From: Ww85 sp963745765
Lineage (GTDB): Bacteria; Desulfobacterota; Desulfobulbia; Desulfobulbales; Desulfocapsaceae
DNA: 64,000 nucleotides
Direction of reading: 5' to 3'
Assembly: GCA_963745765.1 (NCBI GenBank)
Contig: CAVUYQ010000016.1
Coordinates: forward strand, 186,001-250,000
Below the pieces are notes generated by a model that did not search any database, was not told the DNA's origin, and saw only the letters and a list, made by a program, of their open reading frames with translations. This document shows positions 8,556 to 18,562 of the stretch, one piece after another (the first letter of the stretch is position 1; each line of letters begins with the position of its first letter). A program made the position numbers and the translations under genes.

Positions 8556-9783
8556 TTATCGGTTCAGCGCTTTTTTTATGCGCTGCATGGCCTGCGTTAC
8601 ATTTTCACGGGAATTAAAAGCAGACAGCCGGATATACCCTTCGCCGCATTTACCAAAGCCCGCTCCGGGTGTGCAGACGACACCGGCCTTATCAAGCAGA
8701 AGATCAAAAAACTGCCATGAATCACTTCTTCCATCTATCCAGATATAAGGTGAATTGTCACCGCCCACACAATCATAGCCAAGTCCGGTCATTTCACCTC
8801 GTATCAAAGCTGCATTGCCCATATACTTATCAACAAGCGCATTGACCTGATCTTTACCTTCCGGGCTGTAGACGGCCTCTGCAGCGCGCTGAACAGGGTA
8901 GGACACACCATTGAACTTCGTGCAATGCCTCCTGTTCCAGAGCCGGTGCAGAGGCTCTGGTCTCTCCCTTGCTGTTGTAGGCGGCGCAGCTCCGGGGAAT
9001 GACGGTATAGGCGCAACGGGTGCCCGTAAAACCCGCATTTTTGGAGAAACTGCGAAACTCTATGGCAACATCCCGAGCTCCTTCTATTTCGTAGATTGAT
9101 TTCGGTAAAGACTCGTCGCGTATAAAGGATTCATAGGCCGCATCAAACAGTATCAGCGCCTTATGCTCCCTGGCATAGTCAACCCATTGTTTTAACTCTT
9201 TCTTAGAGATGGTCGAGCCGGTGGGGTTATTCGGGAAGCACAGGTAGATAAGATCCACCTCTTTGCTTGGAAGAGAAGGTACAAAGTTGTTTTCTTTGGT
9301 GGATTCAAGATAAACGATACCTTGGTATCTACCGGAAACAAAGGCGCCTGTGCGGCCTGCCATGACATTTGTGTCGAGATATACCGGGTAGACAGGATCA
9401 GGAATAGCAACAACAGTGTCGTTTCTGAACAGTTCCTGTATGTTGCCGGTATCACATTTCGCGCCATCACTGATAAATATCTCGTCGGCTGAAATGTCGG
9501 CACCCCGCGACTGAAAATCATTGACCGCAATCGCCTCCCGGAGAAATGCGTACCCCTGTTCGGGTCCGTAACCGCGAAACATGGCAGCATCTGCCATTTC
9601 ATCTACCGCCTGATGGAATGCCTGCACACAGGCCTGCGGCAGAGGTTCCGTTACATCTCCGATGCCGAGCTTGATGATGCTTTTGTCAGGATTATTCGTC
9701 TGATAATTTTGTACCCGTTTGGCAATGTCGGAGAAAAGGTAAGAGGCCTGGAGCTTATTATAGTGTTCATTAATAGTAATCAT
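8556..9783 (-). CDS. dapL: LL-diaminopimelate aminotransferase DapL (frameshifted)
   Basis: PLP enzyme that converts tetrahydrodipicolinate directly to LL-diaminopimelate for lysine and peptidoglycan. The N-terminal frame shows IKLGIGDVTEPLP, the CFPNNPTGS motif and the PLP lysine in RSFSKNAGFTGTR. The C-terminal frame shows LWNRRHCTKFNGVSYPVQRAAEAVYSP and GYIRLSAFN. The frames are joined near 8955, where one extra base (on the minus strand, between AGA and CCTCTG) shifts reading. Removing it gives a 408-residue protein of normal length. Because the function is usually essential, the extra base is probably a sequence error. It stands alone, convergent with ispH. Confidence 0.9.
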
Positions 9784-9981
9784 GGGTACATTTCCTGTTG
9801 GCTTGTTCCTGAATGGTAGATTATATCTGCTCGTATTGCTCAGTACTTCAAGGAATTTACTGGTTACACCTCAAGAGAGACAGCGAGCAGCCGACTGCGG
9901 TTAAGAGGATTTCAATATAATTGAATAGTAAGCATTGTCAATGATATCAGAAAATCGTCCACATACACCCGAGAGGATACT

Positions 9982-12639
9982 ATGGTGAAGAAGACTGTCT
10001 ATAAACAGACTTGCCTTAAAGATTATACTCCCCCGGCATATCTGGTTGATACAATAGAGCTTGTTTTCAGACTTAAAGAGAAAGAGACTATTGTTCAGGC
10101 CCGTTATACCTGCAGACGCAATCCAGCCGCTGTCGCCGGTGATAATACGCTGCACCTTTCGGGCGAACATATCCGTCTTCTGGAGCTGTCTATTAATGAT
10201 GCTGCGGTTGATAAAAACCGGGTCTGTATTGATAAACGCAATCTCAGCATTACCGGTGTACCGGCCACCTTTGTCATTACGGTTAAAACGCTTCTTAAAC
10301 CGCTAGAAAACAGTGCCTTAAGCGGTCTTTATCTTTCCGAAGGCATATTCTGCACGCAATGCGAGGCAGAGGGCTTCAGAAGAATCACCTACTTTCCCGA
10401 CCGGCCCGATATTCTGGCTCGTTTCAGTACAAGAATTGAAGCAGATCAAAAAAAGTTTCCGGTCCTTCTGTCAAATGGCAACCTTACTTCCCAGGGAGTG
10501 CTCGAAGGGGGCCTGCATTTTGCCGAATGGCAGGATCCGTTTCCTAAACCCTGCTACCTCTTCGCCCTGGTTGCCGGAGATCTTGTCTGCCTCAAGGACC
10601 GTTATCGGACTCTTTCTGGGCGAAATATCGATCTACAGATATGGGTGCAGCACAGAAATGGACAGAAATGCGCCCATGCCATGGCTTCTTTAAAGAAAGC
10701 CATGCACTGGGACGAGACTGTTTTCGGTCTTGAGTATGATCTTAATCAATACATGATTGTAGCAGTTGATGATTTCAACATGGGTGCCATGGAGAATAAA
10801 GGGCTGAATATTTTTAACTCAAAATATGTCCTTGCTTCACCCCGGAGCGCGACTGACCAGGATTATCTCGGCATTGAAGCAGTTATAGCCCATGAGTATT
10901 TCCATAATTGGACCGGAAACAGGGTAACCTGCCGGGACTGGTTTCAACTGAGTCTGAAAGAAGGGTTGACCGTTTTTCGTGACCAGCAATTCTCTGCCGA
11001 CATGAACTCACGTGCTGTCCAGAGAATCAAGGATGTCAGGATTTTGAAACAATTTCAGTTCCCGGAAGACGACGGCCCCATGGCGCATCCTGTCAGGCCG
11101 GCAAGTTACCTGGAAATTAATAATTTCTATACGGTGACTATCTACAACAAAGGTGCCGAAGTTGTCCGGATGATACACACGCTGCTGGGACCGGAACGTT
11201 TCAGGGAAGGGATGGATCTCTACTTTAAACGGCATGACGGACAGGCCGTGACCTGTGATGATTTCGTTGCCGCCATGAGTGATGTTTCAGGACGTGATCT
11301 CAACCAATTTAAACGTTGGTATGCACAGGCGGGAACACCGAAACTTACTGTCTCACAACATTACGATCAAAAGACAGGTGACTATCAAATCTTCGTCAGC
11401 CAGCGGACTCCTCCCACACCGGGACAGGAGAAAAAAGAGCCCTTTCACATCCCGATTTTGATCGGCTTAGTCGATGGCGCAGGAAACGATATCCTCGGTG
11501 AGCCTGCCTTTCCCTATGAACTCAGGGAAAAAAACATACTGCTGGAATTGAAAGATAAACAGCAAGAATTCATTTTTCGCGGTCTTAGGAAAAAACCACT
11601 CCTCTCTTTCCTGCGAGGTTTTTCCGCTCCCGTAAAAGTCGACTCTTTTCATAGCAGGGAAGAGCTTGGATTAATGATGAGCCACGACTCTGATTCCTAT
11701 AATCGGGCTGATGCCGCTTTTAACCTGTCCGAATTAATCATCCTTGATCTTGCCGTGCGTTTTGCCGGTTCGGCAAGACTTGCTCTTGATACGTTTTACG
11801 TCGAAGCTTTCCGCAAGAATCTTGTTGATCGTAAAGCAGACAAGTCCCTTCGTTCACTGGCACTGCAATTACCGGCTGAAACCTACCTCAAACAGGCTAT
11901 GAAGGTTGTTGATCCGGACAGCCTGCATGGTGCACGACAATTCGTAAAAAAGGAATTGGCAAGACTGCTGATACTTGATTTGCTTGAGATATATCAGGAA
12001 AATAACAAGTCTGAACCTTACCAGCTTTCCCCGTCTGCAATAGGGCGGAGAAGTCTTAAGAACATCTGTCTCGACTATTTGAGCGGTGCTGCTGAATCAG
12101 ATGCTGAAATCCTTCAGCTCTTTCGCCAACAGTATTACCAGGCAGATAACATGACTGATCAGGTCGCCGTACTCGGCAGCATCGTGCATTTACAAATTCC
12201 TCTACGCAGTGAGCTGTTTGCTGATTTTGAGAATAAATTTGGTACTGATCCCCTGCTGATGGATAAATGGTTCAGCCTGCAGGCGATCAGTTCAGCCGCT
12301 GATACCTTTGATACGGTACAAACATTGACAAAACATCCAATGTTCTCATTAAAAAATCCCAATAAAGTGCGATCCCTTGTCGGTGCCTTTAGTCAGAATC
12401 ATTTCCACTTTCATAATCCTTCTGGAAACGGCTACCGTTTTCTTGGTGACATTATCTTGAAACTGGACGGAATTAATCCTCAAATGGCCGCAAGGCTTGT
12501 TTCTCCGCTCATCGGCTGGAAGCGTTACGACACGGTGCGGCAGGGTTTGATGAAGACCGAGCTTGAGAGAATAGCGAGAAAAAAAGCGGTCTCACGAGAT
12601 GTCTTTGAAATTGCAACAAAAAGTCTCCAGCGGGAATAA
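9982..12639 (+). CDS. pepN: Aminopeptidase N (M1 metallopeptidase) PepN
   Basis: An 885-residue cytosolic aminopeptidase that removes N-terminal residues from peptides. The substrate-binding motif GAMENKG is followed by the zinc site HEYFHNWTGNRVTCRDW (zinc ligands His304 and His308, with Glu327 in LKEGLTVF). A C-terminal alpha-helical domain typical of the E. coli-type PepN is present. The length matches that subfamily (about 870-890). The gene converges on the small dihaem cytochrome gene, with only 5 bp between the stop codons. Confidence 0.95.
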   Translation: MVKKTVYKQTCLKDYTPPAYLVDTIELVFRLKEKETIVQARYTCRRNPAAVAGDNTLHLSGEHIRLLELSINDAAVDKNRVCIDKRNLSITGVPATFVITVKTLLKPLENSALSGLYLSEGIFCTQCEAEGFRRITYFPDRPDILARFSTRIEADQKKFPVLLSNGNLTSQGVLEGGLHFAEWQDPFPKPCYLFALVAGDLVCLKDRYRTLSGRNIDLQIWVQHRNGQKCAHAMASLKKAMHWDETVFGLEYDLNQYMIVAVDDFNMGAMENKGLNIFNSKYVLASPRSATDQDYLGIEAVIAHEYFHNWTGNRVTCRDWFQLSLKEGLTVFRDQQFSADMNSRAVQRIKDVRILKQFQFPEDDGPMAHPVRPASYLEINNFYTVTIYNKGAEVVRMIHTLLGPERFREGMDLYFKRHDGQAVTCDDFVAAMSDVSGRDLNQFKRWYAQAGTPKLTVSQHYDQKTGDYQIFVSQRTPPTPGQEKKEPFHIPILIGLVDGAGNDILGEPAFPYELREKNILLELKDKQQEFIFRGLRKKPLLSFLRGFSAPVKVDSFHSREELGLMMSHDSDSYNRADAAFNLSELIILDLAVRFAGSARLALDTFYVEAFRKNLVDRKADKSLRSLALQLPAETYLKQAMKVVDPDSLHGARQFVKKELARLLILDLLEIYQENNKSEPYQLSPSAIGRRSLKNICLDYLSGAAESDAEILQLFRQQYYQADNMTDQVAVLGSIVHLQIPLRSELFADFENKFGTDPLLMDKWFSLQAISSAADTFDTVQTLTKHPMFSLKNPNKVRSLVGAFSQNHFHFHNPSGNGYRFLGDIILKLDGINPQMAARLVSPLIGWKRYDTVRQGLMKTELERIARKKAVSRDVFEIATKSLQRE

Positions 12640-12644
12640 GTTGG

Positions 12645-12926
12645 TCAGCGGCTGCGTTTATGACAGAACAGGCAGCGATAGGGGGGCGGATGCCCTTCCG
12701 GAAGGGGGGCTGTTTTGTTATCAGCATGACAGCTCGTGCAGGTCTTCTCGGCTTCCTTCTTACTGGCAATCTGATAAAATTTCCGGTGAATGTCGTCAAT
12801 GGGGAGGCGGGTGGTCGTCTCTTCCGGGGCCAACCAGAGAAAGGCGAAAAGTGACAAACAGACCAGTACGAAGGCTATATTGATCAGACGTTTTTTTTTC
12901 AGTAACTCAGGTTTTCCTTTTTTCAT
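12645..12926 (-). CDS. Small membrane-anchored dihaem c-type cytochrome
   Basis: The ATG at 12926 gives a 93-residue protein. A basic start (MKKGKPELLKKKR) precedes one hydrophobic helix (about residues 14-32), so the rest faces the periplasm. Two CxxCH haem-binding motifs follow, CTSCH and CLFCH near the C-terminus, with further histidines available as distal ligands. It lies 40 bp downstream of the flavoprotein gene, at the end of the sdhCAB cluster, and may carry electrons. I do not recognise a named family. The haem sites are visible in the sequence; the redox partner is a guess. Confidence 0.72.
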   Translation of the reverse strand: MKKGKPELLKKKRLINIAFVLVCLSLFAFLWLAPEETTTRLPIDDIHRKFYQIASKKEAEKTCTSCHADNKTAPLPEGHPPPYRCLFCHKRSR

Positions 12927-12966
12927 ATATAATTTTTGCGCATGGTTTGATGCTTGGCCGATATAC

Positions 12967-13990
12967 TCAGGCCATCTCAAATTGAGTGAAAGACAGCATA
13001 TCATGTTTAAGCAGAAAGGCCGACAGTTCCGCTAAGATGATGGCCATAAAGGGGCTTGTGGAGGCAAGCCTGTGCATGGTTTTGTGAGACCGGTGTTTTT
13101 TTATCAGAATTTCAAGTTGACGAGGCTCAAAATGTTCGTCCACGATAAGATTGGCCACTGTTTCAGCCGAGAGTATGGCCGGAAAGATGCCTTCTCCCGT
13201 CAAGGGAGAGGCAAGTCCCGCCGCATCGCCGAGCAGAAACACCCTGTTGAAGCGGTAGCCCCGGTAATCACAATTCACCTTGCCCGCCTGGATCCGTAAA
13301 TTTTGCAAGGACAGTCCTGTTTTCTGCAGCCAGCTATCAAGACCAGTTTTAAGCCTTTGAACACACACCTTCCGGCCACTGGCAAAAGAGCCGGCCGAAG
13401 AACAATCACGATGTGGAAAAATCCAGGAATATCCGCTGCCAAACCGCTTACTGTCAAAATTCCAAACCATTTCGGGAAGATCACAGGGTAGTGTATAGTT
13501 CAGGCCGATCCCCATTGCTTCTGTCGGCAGTCCGAGATAAGAACGGACCCGTGAGTTTGATCCATCGGCGCCGACAAGAATATCGTATCTAATGGTAAAA
13601 TCATTTGTTTCTCTGGTTAGCTCGACGTACTGTTGCGTTATGTTCCTGATCCTGATACCCGTCAGGATTTCAACACCTTTCTCAAGCGCCTGCCGGGCCA
13701 TGTAGCCTCCCAGTTTTTCCCGATTGACGGTAGCTACCAGTGGATGCTCTGAGGAGACGATAACGGACTGGAATCGGGTAGAGATCCTTTGTTGCTCAAA
13801 AGAACGCTCAATAAGTGCGTCGGGCATTCTGGTTATCAGGCCGCTCCAGGTAATACCGCCGGCGCAAACCTTTTTACCGATAGCAGCCTGTCGTTCAAGA
13901 AGAATGACCCGGACGCCATGTTCAGCAAGTTTCCTGGCGCATCTCAAGCCTGCCGGACCAGCCTCCTACGATGAGAACATCACATTTCAT
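12967..13990 (-). CDS. Geranylgeranyl reductase family FAD protein (frameshifted near the N-terminus)
   Basis: FAD-dependent reductase of isoprenoid double bonds (GGR/MenJ-like family). It shows the family motif KKVCAGGITWSGL, GADGSNSRVR, the GSGYSWIFP substrate-cavity motif and LLGDAAGLASPLTGEGI. The ATG at 13990 gives MKCDVLIVGG. One extra base at 13960 then breaks the frame; removing it restores VGGGPAGLRCARKL, the FAD-binding GxGxxG. The full length would be about 340 residues. It follows sdhB by 67 bp and precedes the dihaem gene, so a role in reducing the menaquinone side chain is plausible but inferred. Confidence 0.78.
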
Positions 13991-14057
13991 TATCCGCACC
14001 GCCGTAAATGCGGCTGCAAACGAGAAATCAGGCTTTCAGACTGAGGTTTGATCTTCT

Positions 14058-14813
14058 CTAGTCTCCGAACAGCATACTTTTGAGGTATTCCCTGTTCATC
14101 CGGGCAATGTTGCTGACGGAAATGCCTTTCGGGCAGACTGCCTCGCATTCCCGCTCATTTGAGCAATAACCGAAACCTTCCTTGTCCATCTGCAAAACCA
14201 TGGCCTCAGCCCGTTCTTTTCGTTCCGGTTGTCCCTGCGGCAGAAGACTCAACTGGGAAATCTTGGCACTGGTAAACAACATGGCTGAACCATTCGGACA
14301 ACTTGCGACACAGGCTCCACAGCCGACACAGGCGGCGGCATCCATCGCAAGTTCTGCCGTTTTACTCGGAATGGGAATATTGTTGCCGTCTATGGCACCA
14401 CCGGTATTGACCGAAACAAAACCGCCGGCCTGAATAATACGGTCGAAGGCGGAGCGATCAACCATGAGATCTTTGTGGATCGGGAAGGCGCTTGAGCGGA
14501 AGGGCTCGATAACAATAGTATCACCGCTTTTGAATTTGCGCATATGCAGCTGACAGAGGGTATTTTCTTTTTCAGGGCCGTGAGCGATACCGTTAACAAC
14601 GGCTCCGCACATACCGCAAATCCCTTCCCTGCAGTCATGATCAAAGGCAACAGGTTCCTTGCCTTCCATGGTGAGTTTCTCATTAAGGACGTCGAGCATC
14701 TCAAGAAACGACATATCCGTTGAAATATCCCTGAGGGTATGGGGCTCAAAATCACCGAGTGAATCACTGTCCCTCTGGCGCCAAATGACGAGTTTTAAGT
14801 CTATGGAACTCAT
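14058..14813 (-). CDS. sdhB: Succinate dehydrogenase/fumarate reductase iron-sulfur subunit, type B
   Basis: A 251-residue SdhB/FrdB. The N-terminal [2Fe-2S] ligands lie in CREGICGMCGAVVNG with a later C in ENTLCQLH. The [4Fe-4S] and [3Fe-4S] ligands lie in CVGCGACVASCPNG and CSNERECEAVCPKGI. This wiring passes electrons from FAD to haem and menaquinone. The sequence pattern (AAACVGCGACVASCPNGSAMLF) matches type-B complex II of Bacteroidetes and Desulfobacterota. It lies downstream of sdhA with a 256-bp gap that is mostly occupied by a repeat element, unusual inside this operon. Confidence 0.93.
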   Translation of the reverse strand: MSSIDLKLVIWRQRDSDSLGDFEPHTLRDISTDMSFLEMLDVLNEKLTMEGKEPVAFDHDCREGICGMCGAVVNGIAHGPEKENTLCQLHMRKFKSGDTIVIEPFRSSAFPIHKDLMVDRSAFDRIIQAGGFVSVNTGGAIDGNNIPIPSKTAELAMDAAACVGCGACVASCPNGSAMLFTSAKISQLSLLPQGQPERKERAEAMVLQMDKEGFGYCSNERECEAVCPKGISVSNIARMNREYLKSMLFGD

Positions 14814-14843
14814 GATATACCGTTATCTGATAGTGAATAATTA

Positions 14844-15008
14844 GGCCACCTTGAATAATTGCCTTTTCGCCCGATCTCTTCGTTATGCTTGAAATTTTAT
14901 CCTCGGAATATCAACTATGCACCCCGGGGTACTTCTTTCAGGGCGCCTAGCGGTAAAACATCTTGCATGCCTTGATCTCGATCGAATAATCTAATTATTC
15001 AAGGTCCC
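14844..15008. repeat. Dispersed palindromic repeat, full-length copy inside the sdh operon
   Basis: The element begins ACCTTGAATAATTGCC and ends AATTATTCAAGGT, giving terminal inverted repeats of about 13 bp around a 160-bp body. Its body aligns along its whole length with the inverse of 23590-23760. Shared blocks include CCCGATCTCTTCGTT, GAAATTTTAT, CTCGGAATA, GCGGTAAAA and TTGATCTCGAT. Without it, sdhA and sdhB would be about 90 bp apart. It contains no open frame. It may form a hairpin in the sdhCAB message and so affect sdhB levels. Confidence 0.82.
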
Positions 15009-15069
15009 CATTAAGGTTAGTGGCAATCCATAAAAGGCTCTTTCCCGGACAGACACGAGTAACCTGTGA

Positions 15070-16998
15070 TTATTTGTAACTTCTCTGGGAAGGCTTGACT
15101 TCTTCAAAAGTAAGCTCTTCCTTGTGCATGGTGGGAGCCTGGTCTTCGCCTTTGAATTCCCAGACACTGACATGGGAGAACTTTGCATCATTCCGCAGTG
15201 CTTCATGGTCCTCCGTCTGGCTTTCTTCACGTAAATGACAACCGCAAGACTCTTCCCGGGCCAGGGCATCACGTACCATAAAGTCAGCAAACTCAAGGAA
15301 GTCGGCAACCCGACCTGCGCGCTCAAGTGACTGGTTTATGTCTTCACTGTTACCGGGAATATAGACAGCATCCCAGAATTTTTTCCGGATTTCGGGGATC
15401 TGTTGCAGGGCGGTTTCGAGTCCTTCGCGATTCCGTGCCAGACCGCAATGGTTCCACAAGAGTTTACCCAGTTCCTTGTGAATCTCATCGACGGTAACTT
15501 TGTCTTTAGGGCCGTCAGTGCTGTTTTTCAGCAGACGCTGTGTTCTCTCGTTTACGTCTTTCTCGGCCTCTGCAAAAGCGGGATGAGAGGTATCGACGCT
15601 ATCAAGCCCCCCTGAACCGAAATAATGTGCCACCGAGGTATTGATAATAAAGTAACCATCTGCCAAGCCCTGCATGAGGGCACTCGCTCCAAGCCGGTTT
15701 GCCCCATGATCGGAAAAATTGCATTCACCGAGAGCGAAGAGGCCGGGGATGGTTGTCATCAGGTTGTAGTCAACCCAGAGACCTCCCATGGTATAGTGTA
15801 CGGCCGGGAAAATCATCATGGGCTCTTTCATCGGGTTCACATCGGTGATCATCTCGTACATCTGGAAGAGATTGCCGTATTTCCTGAAAATAACATCTTC
15901 GCCATCCCGTTTGATGGCCTCTGCAAAATCCAGGTAGACGGCCATCGCGGTGCTTCCTACGCCTTTTCCGGCATCGCATTGTTCCTTGGCATTGCGCGAG
16001 GCTACATCGCGCGGAACAAGATTCCCGAAACTCGGATATTTGTTTTCCAGATAGTATTCTCTTTCGTTCTCCGGGATCTGCGCAGGATGTCTTTTGTCCC
16101 CCTGCTTTTTCGGTACCCAGACCCGACCATCGTTTCGCAGACTCTCACTCATCAATGTGAGCTTCGACTGCGTGTCGCCGTGAACCGGAATACAGGTGGG
16201 ATGAATCTGAACAAAGCTCGGATTGGCAAAACCGGCGCCTCTTTTGCAGGCCCGCCATGCAGCCGTCACATTAGAGGACATGGCATTGGTTGACAGGAAA
16301 TAGGCATTGCCATAACCACCGGTGCACAACAACACGGCATCCGCCGAATAAGATTCAATTTTGCCGTTCATCATGTTCCTGACCACGATTCCGCGGGCTC
16401 GCCCTTCAACCACGACAACGTCCATCATTTCCCGGCGGGTATGCATGATGATGGTGCCTTTGCCTATCTGTCTGGAAAGCGCACTGTAGGCACCAAGGAG
16501 CAATTGTTGACCGGTTTGCCCTCTGGCGTAAAATGTCCTGGACACCTGTGCCCCGCCAAAAGAACGGTTGGCAAGCGAACCGCCATATTCACGCGCAAAG
16601 GGAACCCCTTGTGCAACACACTGATCGATAATGGGTCCTGAGACCTGGGCAAGCCGATAGACATTGGCCTCCCGGGAACGAAAATCTCCTCCCTTGATGG
16701 TGTCATAAAAGAGACGAAAGATGGAATCGCCGTCTTCCTGGTAGTTTTTTGAGGCATTAATACCACCCTGGGCGGCAATTGAGTGAGCGCGGCGCGGAGT
16801 GTCATGCAGGCAGAAGGCCTCAACCTTGTAGCCGAGTTCAGCCAGCGTGGCTGCCGCAGAGGCGCCGGCAAGTCCGGTACCGACTACAATGACCTTGAAC
16901 TTTCTCCGGTTGGCAGGATTGACCAGCTTTGAGGCAAAGCGGTGATTATCCCATTTTTCTGCAAGCGATCCTGATGGAATACGTGAATTAAGTTCCAT
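15070..16998 (-). CDS. sdhA: Succinate dehydrogenase/fumarate reductase flavoprotein subunit, type B
   Basis: A 642-residue catalytic subunit that interconverts succinate and fumarate. FAD-binding VVGTGLAGASAAATL is followed by AHSIAAQGGINA, whose histidine normally carries FAD covalently. Active-site segments FVQIHPTCIPVHGD, LMSESLRNDGR, PRDVASR, FPAVHYTMGGLW and GANRLGASALMQGL are all present. The sequence style and length are those of type-B enzymes linked to menaquinone. A separate paralogue lies at 38.7-40.5 kb. The ATG at 16998 lies 75 bp after sdhC. Confidence 0.95.
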   Translation of the reverse strand: MELNSRIPSGSLAEKWDNHRFASKLVNPANRRKFKVIVVGTGLAGASAAATLAELGYKVEAFCLHDTPRRAHSIAAQGGINASKNYQEDGDSIFRLFYDTIKGGDFRSREANVYRLAQVSGPIIDQCVAQGVPFAREYGGSLANRSFGGAQVSRTFYARGQTGQQLLLGAYSALSRQIGKGTIIMHTRREMMDVVVVEGRARGIVVRNMMNGKIESYSADAVLLCTGGYGNAYFLSTNAMSSNVTAAWRACKRGAGFANPSFVQIHPTCIPVHGDTQSKLTLMSESLRNDGRVWVPKKQGDKRHPAQIPENEREYYLENKYPSFGNLVPRDVASRNAKEQCDAGKGVGSTAMAVYLDFAEAIKRDGEDVIFRKYGNLFQMYEMITDVNPMKEPMMIFPAVHYTMGGLWVDYNLMTTIPGLFALGECNFSDHGANRLGASALMQGLADGYFIINTSVAHYFGSGGLDSVDTSHPAFAEAEKDVNERTQRLLKNSTDGPKDKVTVDEIHKELGKLLWNHCGLARNREGLETALQQIPEIRKKFWDAVYIPGNSEDINQSLERAGRVADFLEFADFMVRDALAREESCGCHLREESQTEDHEALRNDAKFSHVSVWEFKGEDQAPTMHKEELTFEEVKPSQRSYK

Positions 16999-17073
16999 TT
17001 TTCAACCTTCTTCTAAATTAAATTCTAAAGCTATAGCGACAACCATAGAGAAACGAACATTGAACGCCAATTC

Positions 17074-17721
17074 TCAATAGGCGGCTCCTGCACCAGTCAT
17101 AAAATAGATGGGAATGCCACCAAATAGTGCCAGAAACAGGATCGGTACAATGATCGTCAATTGAGCGATGAGACAATTGTATTTGGGGTGATTGACGCCA
17201 TAGGTCTGCAGCATGCTCCAGAAACCGTGATTAAGATGTATCGCCAGAGCGACAAAGGCGATAATATAAAAAAGACTGTAGAAAAATCCGCTCAGATACT
17301 GTTGTACGAGCACGCTGATCGGAATGTCAGACGGCTTGGCTACCCCGAAACCGAATACGTGAATGATCAGAAACAGGAAGATAAAAGCACCGGTATAGGG
17401 CATGGTGCGGGAAGCAAAGGTATTTTCGACGACACGGGCCTGAACATTATAACGGGATGATGTTTTTCGTTTTTCAAGAAAGAGAACAATCCCGACACCG
17501 ATATGAGTGATAACAACTGCCAGCAAGCCGATGCCAAAGACAAGGACCAGTACCGGAAAACTGTGCAGGACATCAGCATATATTTGAAAATATTTACTTC
17601 CCATGTATATTGCAGCGTTGCCGAAGGCATGAAGAGTGAGAAACAGGATGAGCATCAGGCCGGTAGTGGCCATTATCAACTTTTTGCCAATGGAAGACGT
17701 AACAAATGAAAGAGCGCGCAT
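17074..17721 (-). CDS. sdhC: Succinate dehydrogenase/fumarate reductase cytochrome b subunit, type B
   Basis: A 215-residue single anchor subunit with five membrane helices. Histidines placed to bind two haems b occur in LTLHAFGN, VVITHIGVG, LLIHVFGFG-like and AIHLNHGFWSM segments. This matches the cytochrome b558 family of B. subtilis/Wolinella-type complex II, which couples FAD chemistry to menaquinone across the membrane. A clear GAGAGG ribosome site precedes the ATG at 17721. It is the first gene of the sdhCAB operon and is divergent from gph, so the operon promoter should lie within 17722-17893. Confidence 0.92.
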   Translation of the reverse strand: MRALSFVTSSIGKKLIMATTGLMLILFLTLHAFGNAAIYMGSKYFQIYADVLHSFPVLVLVFGIGLLAVVITHIGVGIVLFLEKRKTSSRYNVQARVVENTFASRTMPYTGAFIFLFLIIHVFGFGVAKPSDIPISVLVQQYLSGFFYSLFYIIAFVALAIHLNHGFWSMLQTYGVNHPKYNCLIAQLTIIVPILFLALFGGIPIYFMTGAGAAY

Positions 17722-17893
17722 GGGGTTTTCCTCTCAGATAGCGATGGTGAGTACGAAAAATAAACAAAATCATATTTCTATATATCAACAAAAAAGAAAA
17801 GGCTTCTTTTATAATGATAACACAAATTATAGGGATGAACTGGTATCCTGCGTTAACAGACCGGCAGATAACTTCTTCTATGATTGAACGCTT

Positions 17894-18562
17894 ATGAAAC
17901 GAAAACGCTTTGAGTTGATCATCTTTGATCTCGACGGAACACTTCTCGATACGCTTGATGATATTGCCGATTCTGCCAACATGGCGCTGGCGGAGATGGG
18001 GATGGTTCAACATCCGTCGGCTGCATACCGGTATTTTGTCGGCAATGGGTTGAGGACGCTTATTGGCCGCATTGTACCGGCTCAGACGCCGGAGCCGGTA
18101 CAAGATCATCTGATGAGGCTGTTCGAGCAGTTATACGATCATCACTGGAAAAGCAAAACCAACCTCTATTCAGGGGTTAGAGAAATGCTCGACTGGCTGG
18201 TTAAGAACGAAATAAGTCTGAATGTTCTTTCAAATAAACCGGATAGTTTTACCCGGTTGTGCGTAAAAGAATATTTCCCGGATCAGCCATTTGACCTTGT
18301 TTTTGGTCAGCGGGAAGGTGTGCCGTTGAAACCACATCCCCAGGCAGCCTTTGAAATTATCGAAAAAAGTGGCATTTTACCCGAATCATCGCTGTTTGTC
18401 GGCGATACCGCAGTCGACATAAAAACAGGCAAGGCAGCCGGTATTAAAACCGTTGGCGTAACCTGGGGGTTTCGTCAGAAAGATGAACTTATAGAGGCCG
18501 GTGCCGATATTGTTATCAGTAAACCTGCCGAACTCAAATCCTATGTCCATTATTCCAGCTGA
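17894..18562 (+). CDS. gph: Phosphoglycolate phosphatase-like HAD hydrolase
   Basis: A 222-residue HAD phosphatase. Motif I is FDLDGTLLDT, motif II lies in LNVLSNKP, and motif III/IV is FVGDTAVDIKTGKAAG. The helical cap after residue 15 matches phosphoglycolate phosphatases. These dephosphorylate 2-phosphoglycolate formed during DNA repair or side reactions, but substrates vary within the family. It overlaps the following DUF445 gene by 20 bp. Confidence 0.8.
   Translation: MKRKRFELIIFDLDGTLLDTLDDIADSANMALAEMGMVQHPSAAYRYFVGNGLRTLIGRIVPAQTPEPVQDHLMRLFEQLYDHHWKSKTNLYSGVREMLDWLVKNEISLNVLSNKPDSFTRLCVKEYFPDQPFDLVFGQREGVPLKPHPQAAFEIIEKSGILPESSLFVGDTAVDIKTGKAAGIKTVGVTWGFRQKDELIEAGADIVISKPAELKSYVHYSS

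Noticed and set aside
15625..16293. 222-residue plus-strand open frame
   Set aside because: It lies wholly antisense to sdhA, whose family motifs are unmistakable; its sequence has no recognisable domain.
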